A stretch of 64,000 nucleotides of DNA from an uncultured Collinsella sp. (GCA_900541145.1 UQIH01000009.1:1-64000), one strand, 5' to 3'; positions 25,840 through 35,006 are shown, counted from the stretch's first letter. Numbers and translations are program-made. Notes: a model not told the origin generated them from the letters alone.

Positions 25840-27378
25840 GTGGCCGGAATCGGTTTTGAGCTCAAGCGCCTGTTTGGGCGCAAGGGTCTGTTTGCCACGA
25901 TGCGCGCCTATGGCTACGCCGGCATTGTGTGCACGGGCCCCATGCTGCTGGGCGTGCTGCTCCAGGTGGGTATCTTGGTGCTGTGCGGTCTGTGGGGTGT
26001 GGGCCGTGCCAACCAAGATCTGCTGGTGTGCATGGTGACCTATACGCTGCTGGCGTCGCTCACGAGTTTTTTCTCTATGTCGGTCACGCGCTTTTTGGCC
26101 GATATGCTTTTTGCCGAGCGCGAGGATGAGATCCTACCTTCGTTTTGGGGCTCCAACGCCATTATGCTCGTTGCGGGCACGGTGCTCTACGGCGTCTTTT
26201 TGCTGTTCTCGGGCGCCACGCTGCTGCAGGGGCTTCTCTGCCTGTGGCTGTTCAACATTATGATCGTCAACTGGAACGGCATGAGTTACCTCACGGCCAT
26301 CAAGGATTACCGCGGTATCCTGTGCAGCTTTGCGGCTGCCATTGGCGTGGCGTGCCTGTGCGCCCTGGCCGCGCTGGCGCTGGGACTGCCGCCGGTCGAG
26401 GGCCTGTTGGCATCAATTGCTCTGGGCTACGGCGTCATGCTCGCCTGGGACGTGGTGCTGCTGTACCGGTATTTTCCGCAGAGTGACCGCAGTCCCTGGC
26501 CCTTTTTGCAGTGGCTCGATCAGTTTATGCCGCTGGCGCTCACGGGCCTGTTAGCCAATCTGGGACTCTTTGCGCACCTGGTGATTATTTGGGCCGGTCC
26601 CATTGGCGTTCAGGTCAAGGGCTTGTTTTATGGTGCGCCCTACTACGATGTGCCGGCGCTGATCGCGTTTTTGACGATCCTGGTCACGACCGTCAACTTT
26701 GTGGTCTCGGTCGAGGTCAACTTCTATCCACGCTACCGCGACTACTACAGTCTGTTCAACGACGGCGGCGTGGTGGGCGACATTGTGGTGGCCGAGGAGG
26801 AAATGCTTGCCACGCTCAACCGAGAACTGCGCTTTTGTGCGCTCAAGCAACTGTTTGTGACGGCGGCGGTCATCTCGCTCGAGACCACGGTGCTGTCGGC
26901 CCTACCGTTGGGCTTTAACAACCTGATGCACGGGTATTTCCGCACGTTATGCGTGGGCTATGGCCTGTATGCCGTGGGCAATACGGTGTTGCTCATCTTG
27001 CTGTACTTTACCGACTACAAGGGGGCTGTGCTGGCCTCGGGGCTGTTTGCCGGTGTGGCCGGGCTGGTGACTGCCGTTTCTCTGCTCTTACCGCAGCAGT
27101 TTTACGGCTTTGGCTTTTTGTTGGGTGCGGCGGTGTTTTTTATCGTGGCGCTGCTGCGACTCGATACCTATACCGCCAACTTGCCGTATCGTATCCTGAG
27201 CCAGCAGCCCATTGTGGCGACCGACAAAACGGGTCGCTTTACACAGCTGGGCCGCGTGCTCGACCGTGCCGAGCAGCGCTATGAGGAACGCCGTCAGCAG
27301 GGCGAGCCGCATGGCGCGTTTGAGCGCGCGGTGGTTCGCTTGTATCAAAAGCATTGGGGAGGTCCTGATGACCGATAG
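25840..27378 (+). CDS. pelG: PelG-like polysaccharide exporter (MOP superfamily)
   Basis: A 512-residue protein with about 12 membrane spans. The N-terminus (AGIGFELKRLFGRKGLFATMRAY) and YAGIVCTGPMLLG are typical of PelG, the inner-membrane transporter of Pel. Other matches are SVTRFLADMLFAERE after span 2 and YGAPYYDVPALIAFLTIL in the middle. GTG start with GAGAGGGGG upstream, 3 bases after pelF. Its end overlaps the CotH-like gene by 11 bases. Confidence 0.93.
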   Translation: MAGIGFELKRLFGRKGLFATMRAYGYAGIVCTGPMLLGVLLQVGILVLCGLWGVGRANQDLLVCMVTYTLLASLTSFFSMSVTRFLADMLFAEREDEILPSFWGSNAIMLVAGTVLYGVFLLFSGATLLQGLLCLWLFNIMIVNWNGMSYLTAIKDYRGILCSFAAAIGVACLCALAALALGLPPVEGLLASIALGYGVMLAWDVVLLYRYFPQSDRSPWPFLQWLDQFMPLALTGLLANLGLFAHLVIIWAGPIGVQVKGLFYGAPYYDVPALIAFLTILVTTVNFVVSVEVNFYPRYRDYYSLFNDGGVVGDIVVAEEEMLATLNRELRFCALKQLFVTAAVISLETTVLSALPLGFNNLMHGYFRTLCVGYGLYAVGNTVLLILLYFTDYKGAVLASGLFAGVAGLVTAVSLLLPQQFYGFGFLLGAAVFFIVALLRLDTYTANLPYRILSQQPIVATDKTGRFTQLGRVLDRAEQRYEERRQQGEPHGAFERAVVRLYQKHWGGPDDR

Positions 27379-29137
27379 AATGATGTCTCGCCGCCGTCTG
27401 TTTGAGGCGGCTGCCGGTGCGCTGTTACTTTCGGGCTGTTCGTCTCAGGACGAATCCTCGACAAAAAAGACCAAGAAGCAAGGCAAGATTAAAAAGGCCG
27501 ATTCCTCGGATGGGGACAAGCACCTGCGCGATAAGGACGAGCTGTACGAGGTCTACGACGACTCTGGCATTGTGACCATGTACCTGACGGTCTCGCGCGG
27601 CAACAGCTCCGAGAACACCGACCATACCTGGGCCGAGATCAATACGTACTCGGTCTACGACTATGCCGACATGGGCGTGACGCGTTATCAGGTTATGGGC
27701 CTGCTGCAGCCAGGCGATGATAAGGGCCCCGTCGCTGGCGAGGTGGGCTATGGCGAGGAGGCGCCCAACGCCACGGTGCAGGTGCGCGGTCAGACGTCGA
27801 GTACCTATACGCAAAAGAACTACAAGGTGGAGCTCAAAAAGGGCAAGGGCACGTGGCGCCAGCAGCGCGCGATTGCGCTTAACAAGCACATGGGCGAGGG
27901 CATGCGCTTTCGTAACAAGATGGCCTACGATCTGATCCGTGGCATTCCCCAGATGATGGGCCTGCGCACGCAGTTTGTGCATCTGTGGGTGTGCGACCAG
28001 ACCGAAAAGTCCAACGATACCTTTGAGGACTACGGCCTGTTTACGCAGGTGGAGCAGCTCAACAAGACGGCGCTTAAGGCACATGGCCTGGATAAGAGCG
28101 GACACCTGTACAAGGTGAACAGCTTTGATTTCCATCGCTACGAGGACACCATTAAGCTCACCGATGACCCCGACTATAACCAGACAGCGTTTGAGGGCAT
28201 GCTCGAGATAAAGGGCGATTCGGACCATACCAAGTTGATCGAGATGCTCGATGCGCTCAACGACGAATCGCAAAAGATCGATGACGTGCTCGATACCTAT
28301 TTTGATACCGAGAATCTGGTCTATTGGCTGGCGTTTCAGATCCTTACGGGCAACTGCGATACGCAGAACCGTAACTGCTATCTGTACAGCCCGCTTAACT
28401 CAAATACCTGGTACTTTTTAGATTGGGATAACGACGGCATGCTGCGTAAGCTGGAGCTTTCTCTTACCGGGTTTTCGGACTACGCGAGCTGGGAGCGCGG
28501 TGCAAGCAACTACTGGGGCAACGTGCTGTTTAACCGCGCGTTGCGCAGCAAGTCGTTCCGCAGCGAACTCGACCGTGCCGTCAAGGACTTGCGCTCGTAC
28601 ATGACCGAGGCACGCCTGAGCAAGATGATCAAGCGCTACCGCGAGGTTACTGAATCGCTGGTCTTTGCTTCGCCCGATATCGATAATCTGCCTGTCACCA
28701 AGGATCAATACGAGCAGATCGCCGCGGCGATTCCCTCCGAGATCGAGGAGAACTATAAGAGCTTTCGCGAGAGTTTTAAAAAGCCCATGCCGTTCTACAT
28801 CGGCGTGCCGCAGATCGATAACGGTAAGCTGCGCATTAACTGGGATGCGTCCTACGACTTTGAGGCGCGCGACATTCGCTACACCGTAGAGCTTGCGCGC
28901 GACTATGCCATTGGCGATGTGGTCTTTAAGGCCGAGGACGTGCTGCTTCCCGAGGTGACCTGCGATGCGCCCGATGCCGGCCAGTATTTTGTGCGCGTGC
29001 GTGCCACCAACTCCGACGGTTATACGCAAGATGCGTTTGACTACTATGTGACCGACGACGGCAAGCACTACGGCATGAAGTGTTTTTACGTGCAAGACGG
29101 CGGTAAGGTCGTGGAGGACACGTATGAGGAGGGCTAG
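27368..29137 (+). CDS. CotH-kinase family lipoprotein
   Basis: A 589-residue protein. The N-terminus has a lipobox (ALLLSGC) after RRRLFEAAAG, so it is probably anchored outside the membrane. The CotH core is visible: VQVRGQTSSTYTQKNYKVEL, ALNKHMGEGMRFRNKMAYDL, GLFTQVEQLNK, GNCDTQNRNCYLY and FLDWDNDGML. These include the Asp/Asn residues that bind metal and ATP in CotH protein kinases. CotH proteins phosphorylate spore-coat or secreted proteins; here the target may be a Pel export or matrix component. The C-terminal 100 residues look like a fibronectin-type module (YTVELARDYAI, QYFVRVRATNSDGYT). ATG 27368 has GGGGAGG upstream. Confidence 0.85.
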   Translation: MTDRMMSRRRLFEAAAGALLLSGCSSQDESSTKKTKKQGKIKKADSSDGDKHLRDKDELYEVYDDSGIVTMYLTVSRGNSSENTDHTWAEINTYSVYDYADMGVTRYQVMGLLQPGDDKGPVAGEVGYGEEAPNATVQVRGQTSSTYTQKNYKVELKKGKGTWRQQRAIALNKHMGEGMRFRNKMAYDLIRGIPQMMGLRTQFVHLWVCDQTEKSNDTFEDYGLFTQVEQLNKTALKAHGLDKSGHLYKVNSFDFHRYEDTIKLTDDPDYNQTAFEGMLEIKGDSDHTKLIEMLDALNDESQKIDDVLDTYFDTENLVYWLAFQILTGNCDTQNRNCYLYSPLNSNTWYFLDWDNDGMLRKLELSLTGFSDYASWERGASNYWGNVLFNRALRSKSFRSELDRAVKDLRSYMTEARLSKMIKRYREVTESLVFASPDIDNLPVTKDQYEQIAAAIPSEIEENYKSFRESFKKPMPFYIGVPQIDNGKLRINWDASYDFEARDIRYTVELARDYAIGDVVFKAEDVLLPEVTCDAPDAGQYFVRVRATNSDGYTQDAFDYYVTDDGKHYGMKCFYVQDGGKVVEDTYEEG

Positions 29138-29915
29138 CGCGCTGCTTGAGCGCTTGGCGGCTCCGCCTGTGCGTACCACGCAGGAGCGTTACCGCCACGA
29201 GCTCAAATATCTCATTAACGAGGGCGAACACGCCGCGCTTGCCTGTCGCATGGCGCCGGTATTTAAGCTGGACAAGCATGCGCGGGCGGGCGGTTACACC
29301 ATTCGCAGCCTGTACTTTGACGACTACTGCAACTCGGCCTACGAGGAAAAAGACGCCGGTATTCTCATGCGCAAAAAGTATCGCGTGCGCATCTATAACG
29401 GCAGCGACAAGGTGATTAAGCTCGAGCGCAAAAAGAAGTACGGCAGCTGGATCTACAAGGAGGACGCGCCACTTACGCGTGGCGAGTTTGAGCAGATCCT
29501 GGCCGGCGACTACGACTTTTTGCTGAGGAACCCGCACCAACTCTGCCGCGAGTTCTACATCGAGTGCATCTGTAACATGATGCGCCCGCGGTCCATCGTG
29601 GATTACGAGCGCGAGCCGTGGGTGATGGACGAGGGCACCGTGCGCATCACGTTTGACATGAACGTGCGTGCCGCGGTGGGAAGCTTCGATATCTTTGACG
29701 CGACGCTGCCCGCGCTGCCGGTCCTGGAGCCCGGCAAGCTGGTGATGGAGGTCAAGTTTACCGAGTTTTGTCCGCAGCTGGTGCGCGATATGGTGCCGCC
29801 GGGCGCGGCCGAGCTTACGGCGGTCTCCAAGTACTGCCTGTGTTACGAAAAGACCGCCTACCTGCGCGGTTTTAACTACTGGGAATCGGATTTTGAGAAC
29901 CGAGGGGATATTTAG
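29124..29915 (+). CDS. VTC domain protein (polyphosphate polymerase-like)
   Basis: A 263-residue cytoplasmic protein of the VTC domain family. Visible conserved elements are RHELKYLI, IRSLYFDDYCNSAYEEK, KYRVRIYNG, VIKLERKKKYGSWIYKE (basic residues lining the tunnel) and VMEVKFTEFCPQLV with the metal-binding Glu. In yeast VTC the domain makes polyphosphate from ATP; bacterial versions often sit next to DUF4956 and CotH genes, as here. It overlaps the CotH stop by 14 bases, indicating coupling. Confidence 0.9.
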   Translation: MRRASALLERLAAPPVRTTQERYRHELKYLINEGEHAALACRMAPVFKLDKHARAGGYTIRSLYFDDYCNSAYEEKDAGILMRKKYRVRIYNGSDKVIKLERKKKYGSWIYKEDAPLTRGEFEQILAGDYDFLLRNPHQLCREFYIECICNMMRPRSIVDYEREPWVMDEGTVRITFDMNVRAAVGSFDIFDATLPALPVLEPGKLVMEVKFTEFCPQLVRDMVPPGAAELTAVSKYCLCYEKTAYLRGFNYWESDFENRGDI

Positions 29916-29918
29916 ACC

Positions 29919-30584
29919 ATGAGCACCAGGGACTTTTTTAAGAACTCCGTCTTGGAGGCGTTTGGCCAGGTCGACCCTGCCAAGATCGGTCTTTCGCTGC
30001 TCGTGGCGCTTGCCATGGGCATCCTGATCTATTACGTGTACAAGCGCTTTTTTACCGGCGTGGTGTATTCGCGCAGCTTTGCCGTTACGCTCGTAGGCAT
30101 GTGCGTGCTTACCTGTATGGTCACGCTCGCGATTTCGACCAACGTGGTCATCTCGCTCGGTATGGTCGGTGCTCTGTCTATCGTCCGCTATCGTACGGCG
30201 GTCAAGGACCCGCTCGACCTGCTGTATTTGTTTTGGTCCATTACCACGGGCATTACGGCAGGCGCCGGCATGTACGCGCTCGTGGCGCTCACGGCGGTGG
30301 TCATCGTGGTGATGATCGCCGGGTTTGCGAGCCATCAGGACAAGGCGCGCGTGTACATGATGGTCATTCACTACACGGGCCAGACCACCGGCGACGATAT
30401 CGTGCGCGCGTTTGGGCGTACCAAGTTCACCGTTAAGTCCAAGACGATGCACGGCGACAAAGTCGAGATGGCCGTCGAGGTGTTCTCGGACGGTGTTGAC
30501 ATGCCCTATGCGGATGCCATTCGCGCGCTCGACGGCGTTGAAGATCTGACGTTGATCCAATATAACGGCGAATATCACGGTTAG
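29919..30584 (+). CDS. DUF4956 membrane protein
   Basis: A 221-residue protein with three to four N-terminal membrane spans (SLLVALAMGILIYYVYKRFF, AVTLVGMCVLTCMVTLAI, GMVGALSIVRYRTAVKDP) and a C-terminal soluble alpha/beta domain (residues 140-221). GALSIVRYRTAVKDPLDLLYLFW is the DUF4956 signature. The family is found with VTC and CotH proteins. Three bases separate it from the VTC gene, and it is the last gene of the operon. Confidence 0.9.
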   Translation: MSTRDFFKNSVLEAFGQVDPAKIGLSLLVALAMGILIYYVYKRFFTGVVYSRSFAVTLVGMCVLTCMVTLAISTNVVISLGMVGALSIVRYRTAVKDPLDLLYLFWSITTGITAGAGMYALVALTAVVIVVMIAGFASHQDKARVYMMVIHYTGQTTGDDIVRAFGRTKFTVKSKTMHGDKVEMAVEVFSDGVDMPYADAIRALDGVEDLTLIQYNGEYHG

Positions 30585-30626
30585 AGCGGCAGATCGCCCA
30601 GCAGATGCCCGCGCGGCGTCGAGTAG

Positions 30627-30650
30627 TCCGGCGTTCGTCAGAACGCCGGA
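30627..30650 (+). terminator. hairpin after the Pel operon
   Basis: TCCGGCGTT and AACGCCGGA form a perfect 9-bp stem with a 6-base loop, 43 bases after the DUF4956 stop. No T run follows, so it may act as a transcript-end stabiliser rather than a classic terminator. Confidence 0.45.
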
Positions 30651-30667
30651 ACGAACAGGTATCATGG

Positions 30668-30681
30668 TGAAAGCGATTTCA
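30668..30681. promoter_or_regulatory. LacI-type operator before the sucrose regulator
   Basis: TGAAAGCGATTTCA is a palindrome (TGAAA-N4-TTTCA) with the central CG of LacI-family sites. It resembles the two sites upstream of the PTS gene (TGAAAACGATTGCA and TGAAAACGATTACA), suggesting autoregulation. Confidence 0.6.
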
Positions 30682-30696
30682 ATGACAGGGGTGCTC

Positions 30697-31677
30697 GTGG
30701 TAAAGATGAAAGATGTGGCCGAGCTGGCGGGCGTTTCGAGCGCCGCCGTCTCGCGCTACCTCAACGGTGGCTACATATCGGCGGACAAGGCCGAGCGCAT
30801 TAAGAAGGCGATTGAGCTGACTGGATACGTGCGGTCCAGCCAGGCTCGCGCGCTGCGCACCGGCTCCACCAAGCTTATCGGCGTCATCGTGCCCAAGATT
30901 AACTCGGAATCCGTGAGCCGCATTACCGCCGGCATTGGCCAGGTGCTCGGTCGCCGTGGCTACCAGATGCTGCTTGCCAATACCGACAACGCGGCCGATC
31001 GTGAGCTCGAATACCTCGATTTATTCCAAAACCACCCGGTTGACGGCATTGTTCTGGTGGCAACTATGATCACCGACGAGCACCGTCGCGCGATTGAGTC
31101 GTGCCGTGTGCCCATTGTGTTGATCGGCCAACATGTCGAGGGCGCGGCGTGCGTCTATCACGACGATTACGAGGCTGCCTTTGAGCTCGGCCGTGCGCTT
31201 GCGGGTCGGGTGGATGGCAAGATCGCCTACATCGGAGTTACCGAAGAGGACCGCGCGGCCGGTTATGACCGCCGTCGCGGTTTTGAGGCCGGCTTGCGCG
31301 CCGCGGGTAACCCGCTCGATGCCGCCTTGATTCGCCTGGGCTCGTTTACGCTCGACTCGGGCTATCGCGCTGCGCGCGAGCTGCTTGCCGATGCCCCCGA
31401 TGTTTCGTTTATCGCGTGCGCGACCGACACTATGGCTGCCGGCGCCCTGCGCGCTCTTGACGAGGTGCGTGGCATGGGCGAGGGCGTGCGTCGCGTGAGC
31501 GGCTTCGGCGACAACGCATTTTTGCGCGCGCTGACGGGCGGCATTCCCACCGTGCATTACGGCTACCTGACCAGCGGCGTCGAGGCGACCAATATGTTGC
31601 TCAACGCGCTCGATGGCGAGGAGGGGGAGAGCGGCCTGCGGACGCTCAAACTTGGGCATCAGCTCATGAATGTCTAG
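30697..31677 (+). CDS. scrR: LacI family regulator of sucrose use
   Basis: About 326 residues. The N-terminal HTH (MKDVAELAGVSSAAVSRYLNGGYIS) and hinge region precede a periplasmic-binding-protein-like sensor domain (LIGVIVPKINSESVSRI, VDGIVLVATMIT, IAYIGVTEEDRAAGYDRRRGFEAGL, SGFGDNAFLRALTG). I chose GTG 30697 because AGGGG lies 5 bases upstream and the HTH then begins at residue 4; upstream ATGs at 30664 and 30682 flank the operator. It precedes a PTS permease and a GH32 hydrolase. The assignment as a sucrose repressor is by context. Confidence 0.85.
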   Translation: MVKMKDVAELAGVSSAAVSRYLNGGYISADKAERIKKAIELTGYVRSSQARALRTGSTKLIGVIVPKINSESVSRITAGIGQVLGRRGYQMLLANTDNAADRELEYLDLFQNHPVDGIVLVATMITDEHRRAIESCRVPIVLIGQHVEGAACVYHDDYEAAFELGRALAGRVDGKIAYIGVTEEDRAAGYDRRRGFEAGLRAAGNPLDAALIRLGSFTLDSGYRAARELLADAPDVSFIACATDTMAAGALRALDEVRGMGEGVRRVSGFGDNAFLRALTGGIPTVHYGYLTSGVEATNMLLNALDGEEGESGLRTLKLGHQLMNV

Positions 31678-31765
31678 GCCTTGGACGCGTCTGTCTGCCT
31701 TTGAGTCCCCAGTTTTTGTCTCAAAACTACCATTCGCCGGCCTGTTCCTACCGTTCATCCTGCTG

Positions 31766-31779
31766 TGAAAACGATTGCA
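31766..31779. promoter_or_regulatory. LacI-type operator 1 upstream of the PTS gene
   Basis: TGAAAACGATTGCA, a LacI-family site with central CG, 26 bases before a near-identical copy. Confidence 0.65.
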
Positions 31780-31791
31780 GACATATGAAAC

Positions 31792-31805
31792 TGAAAACGA
31801 TTACA
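31792..31805. promoter_or_regulatory. LacI-type operator 2 upstream of the PTS gene
   Basis: TGAAAACGATTACA, followed by GTATAAAT, which may be the -10 region of the scrA promoter. Confidence 0.65.
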
Positions 31806-31861
31806 GTATAAATGTCAAAGATGGCCGGGTGCACATGCGCCCGTTGGAGGAAAGGGAAGTC

Positions 31862-33262
31862 ATGGACTACCGCAAATCAGTCCAAGAGGTGCTCGACAAC
31901 ATCGGTGGCGCCGACAACGTTGTTTCGGCCGCACACTGCGCCACGCGTCTACGCCTGGTGATTGCCGATAATTCCAAGGTTAACAAGGGGGCCATCGAGA
32001 ATGTCGATGGGGCCAAGGGCGTCTTTGAGGCCCAGGGCCAGCTCCAGATTATTTTTGGCACTGGCACCGTCAACAAGGTCTACGAAGAGTTCATCGCGCT
32101 CAGCGGCGTCGAGGCTGCCACCAAGGCCGAGGTAAAGGAGGCCGCGGCTCAGCAGCAGAACATCTTTATGCGCGCCATTAAGGTGCTCGGCGACATCTTC
32201 GTCCCCATTATTCCCGCTATCGTGGCCTCGGGCCTGCTGCTGGGCATTATGAGCGCCCTCAACTTTATGGCCTCCAACGGCTTTATCGCGCTCGATACCA
32301 ATAACTTTATTTATAAGATCGCCGACTTGGTCTCGGGCACGTCCTTTGGCATTCTGCAGATCCTGATCGGTTACTCCGCCGCTAAGGCCTTTGGCGCCAA
32401 CCCGTATCTGGGCGCTGTCGTCGGTGGTGCATTCATCAACTCCTCGCTGCAGAGCGCCTACACGGTTGCTTCCGAGGGCGTTCAGACCATGGTTACTGTT
32501 ATTCCCGGTGTGTACAGCTTTGAGTGGGTCGGCTATCAGGGCCATGTGATCCCCATCGTTATCGCCTGCGCCATTCTGGCCTTCCTCGAGAAGCGCCTGC
32601 ACAAGATCGTTCCCGAGATGTTCGACCTCTTTGTGACTCCGCTCGTCTCCGTGTTCGTGACCGTGCTCGTGACGCTCATCGCCGTCGGACCCATCTTCGT
32701 CTGGGCCGAGAACGCCATCCTCGGTCTGATTCAGGCCCTGCTCACCCTGCCCTTTGGTGTCGGTTCCTTTATCGTCGGCCTGTTCTATGCCCCCACGGTC
32801 GTCACGGGTATCCACCAGATGTACACCGCCATCGACCTGGGTCAGCTTGCCCAGTACGGTGTGACCTATTGGCTGCCCATCGCCAGTGCCGCCAACATCG
32901 CCCAGGGTGGCGCCGCGCTCGCCGTTGCCTTTAAGACCCGCGATGCCAAGATCAAGGGCCTGGCGCTTCCTTCGGCCCTGTCCGCCTTCATGGGTATTAC
33001 CGAGCCTGCCATCTTTGGTGTGAACCTGCGCTTCTTTAAGCCCTTCATCGCCGGCTGCATCGGCGGCGGTTGCGGTGCCCTGGTCTGCGCACTCACCTCG
33101 CTTGCTGCTTCCGGCACCGGCGTTACCGGCATCTTCGGTATCCTGCTGTGCCTGGCCCAGCCCGTGCAGTACGCGATCATGTTTGCGGTCGCCGCGCTGG
33201 TTTCCTTTGCCGTCTCGTTTGTCCTGTACAAGGACGAGCCCAAGGCTTCCGAGCAGGCCTAA
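31862..33262 (+). CDS. scrA: PTS sucrose-type transporter, EIIBC
   Basis: A 466-residue phosphotransferase permease. The EIIB domain (1-85) carries the phosphorylated cysteine in SAAHCATRLRLVI (C26). The EIIC domain follows with about ten spans (IFVPIIPAIVASGLLLGIM, GANPYLGAVVGGAFINSS, GVTYWLPIASAANIAQGGAAL, GITEPAIFGVNLRF). No EIIA domain is fused, so it depends on a separate glucose-type EIIA. The family also includes trehalose permeases; the adjacent GH32 enzyme points to sucrose. ATG 31862 has GGAGGAAAGGG upstream. Confidence 0.9.
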   Translation: MDYRKSVQEVLDNIGGADNVVSAAHCATRLRLVIADNSKVNKGAIENVDGAKGVFEAQGQLQIIFGTGTVNKVYEEFIALSGVEAATKAEVKEAAAQQQNIFMRAIKVLGDIFVPIIPAIVASGLLLGIMSALNFMASNGFIALDTNNFIYKIADLVSGTSFGILQILIGYSAAKAFGANPYLGAVVGGAFINSSLQSAYTVASEGVQTMVTVIPGVYSFEWVGYQGHVIPIVIACAILAFLEKRLHKIVPEMFDLFVTPLVSVFVTVLVTLIAVGPIFVWAENAILGLIQALLTLPFGVGSFIVGLFYAPTVVTGIHQMYTAIDLGQLAQYGVTYWLPIASAANIAQGGAALAVAFKTRDAKIKGLALPSALSAFMGITEPAIFGVNLRFFKPFIAGCIGGGCGALVCALTSLAASGTGVTGIFGILLCLAQPVQYAIMFAVAALVSFAVSFVLYKDEPKASEQA

Positions 33263-33280
33263 GAGCTTTTGATTGAGGGG

Positions 33281-33310
33281 CGCCCGCGGGTTGTATGCTC
33301 GCGGGCGTTT
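33281..33310 (+). terminator. terminator-like hairpin after scrA
   Basis: CGCCCGCG and CGCGGGCG form a perfect 8-bp stem with an 11-base loop, followed by TTT. It lies between scrA and scrB and may reduce scrB expression. Confidence 0.65.
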
Positions 33311-33368
33311 CCCGTATCTGGTGTCGATCTCTGGCGCCTTGTTACTTTCGATCCGTTAGGACTTTGAT

Positions 33369-34910
33369 ATGTCTAATGCACTTGGCCGCGACCTTGCAAA
33401 GCTGGTTGCCGCTGTTGACACCGCCGCCTCTGAGTGCGGTCATGGCGCATATGGCCAGCGCTTCCATATTATGCCGCCGGCGGGCTGGCTCAACGACCCC
33501 AATGGTCTTTGCCAAGCGGGCGGCGTGTTCCATGCCTATTTTCAGTATGCGCCGTTTGATGTCGAGGGTGGCGTCAAGATGTGGGGCCATGCCACAAGCC
33601 GCGATCTTATGACGTGGGACTACGTTGGCGCCCCGCTGCTGCCCGACGAGCCGTTCGATTGCCATGGCGTGTATTCGGGCTCCGCGCTTGCCGAGGACGG
33701 CCGCATTCGCGTACTGTACACAGGCAACGTTAAACTCTCCGATGCAGACGGCACGTACGACTACGTCAATACCGGCCGCCGCGCCGATACTGTTTATGTC
33801 GAGAGCGTTGATGGCCTTGCCGGTCGGGAGTTCAGCCAAAAGCGTGTGGTGCTGGCGTCCGAGGATTATCCCGAGGATTTGACCTGCCATGTGCGCGATC
33901 CCAAGGTGTGGCGCGATGATAATGGGCGTTACCACATGGTGCTGGGCGCGCGTCGTCGCGTGGATGGGCCGCATGTCGAGAGCCGGTTTTGTGTGATGCA
34001 CGGCGAGGGTGCCGGGCGCGATGTTGGCGAGATCCTGGTGTATGGCTCGGCCGATATGCTGAGTTGGGAGCTCGAGAGCCGCGTGTCTACGCCCGAGCGT
34101 TTTGGTTTTATGTGGGAGTGCCCGGGGTATCTGGAGCTCGAGGCTGATTGCGGCGTACCGGCGAAGTACCTGTCCTTCTCGCCCCAGGGGCTCGAGGGCG
34201 GTCGTTGGGACCGCGGTAATGTATATGCCGCTGGCTACATGCCTGTAATAGGTAACATCACCGGTGGTGACGGTACCTATGAGCTGGGCGATTTCCGCCT
34301 GTGGGACGCCGGTTTTGACTTCTATGCTCCTCAGGAGTTTACGGCTGAGGATGGTCGCCATATTCTGATCGGTTGGATGGGCATGCCCGATGAGCCGACC
34401 TATGACAACGCGCCTACCGTGGCGTGCGGCTGGCAGCACTGCATGACGGTGCCGCGTGAGCTTACGGCCGGTGACGGCGGCGTGGTGCTGCAGCAGCCGG
34501 CGCGCGAGATCGAGCACCATTATGCCTCGGTGCGTGTGGGGGAGGGCTCGTTGGAGGTTGCCGACGATATCTGCTTTGACGTTGTTGTTGACGGTGTCGA
34601 CGGTGCGTTTACCGCGACCGTTGATGGCGAGCTGAAGCTGTCGTTTGTGCCCGCCGAGCGCGAACTGCCCTCGCGCTTTGAGATGCGATTTACCGATGAG
34701 GGTCGCGCTTCTGCCGGCTGCGGTCGTACCGTGCGTTGGGAGCCCGTCGACGAGGTTTGTAACGTGCGCATTGTTGGCGATGTCTCGTCGGTCGAGGTGT
34801 TTGTGAACGATGGCGTGCTCGTGTTCTCGACGCGCATCTATCCCGAGGCCTATGGCGTGACCGTTGACGCTCCGGGTGCGAGCGTGAACTATCACACGCT
34901 CAACATCTAG
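33369..34910 (+). CDS. scrB: sucrose-6-phosphate hydrolase (GH32)
   Basis: A 513-residue cytoplasmic glycoside hydrolase family 32 enzyme. The catalytic nucleophile lies in WLNDPNG near residue 42, the transition-state stabiliser in VRDPKVW near residue 178, and the acid/base in MWECPGY near residue 250. The C-terminal 150 residues form the usual beta-sandwich. It cleaves sucrose-6-phosphate delivered by the PTS permease into glucose-6-phosphate and fructose. It is separated from scrA by 106 bp with a hairpin. Confidence 0.93.
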   Translation: MSNALGRDLAKLVAAVDTAASECGHGAYGQRFHIMPPAGWLNDPNGLCQAGGVFHAYFQYAPFDVEGGVKMWGHATSRDLMTWDYVGAPLLPDEPFDCHGVYSGSALAEDGRIRVLYTGNVKLSDADGTYDYVNTGRRADTVYVESVDGLAGREFSQKRVVLASEDYPEDLTCHVRDPKVWRDDNGRYHMVLGARRRVDGPHVESRFCVMHGEGAGRDVGEILVYGSADMLSWELESRVSTPERFGFMWECPGYLELEADCGVPAKYLSFSPQGLEGGRWDRGNVYAAGYMPVIGNITGGDGTYELGDFRLWDAGFDFYAPQEFTAEDGRHILIGWMGMPDEPTYDNAPTVACGWQHCMTVPRELTAGDGGVVLQQPAREIEHHYASVRVGEGSLEVADDICFDVVVDGVDGAFTATVDGELKLSFVPAERELPSRFEMRFTDEGRASAGCGRTVRWEPVDEVCNVRIVGDVSSVEVFVNDGVLVFSTRIYPEAYGVTVDAPGASVNYHTLNI

Positions 34911-34948
34911 GCGTTTCGTTGTATATCGGCGCTATACTGCAGCCGTTG

Positions 34949-34984
34949 CCCACGATGCGGGGAACACCTGTATCGTGGGTTTTT
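34949..34984 (+). terminator. rho-independent terminator after scrB
   Basis: CCCACGAT (34949-34956) pairs with ATCGTGGG (34972-34979), followed by TTTTT. It sits only 22 bases before the next gene's start, and a TATACT box lies upstream (34933-34938), so it could also act as a leader attenuator for that gene. Confidence 0.75.
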
Positions 34985-35006
34985 GCTTATGAAGGGACGG
35001 TGCCGT

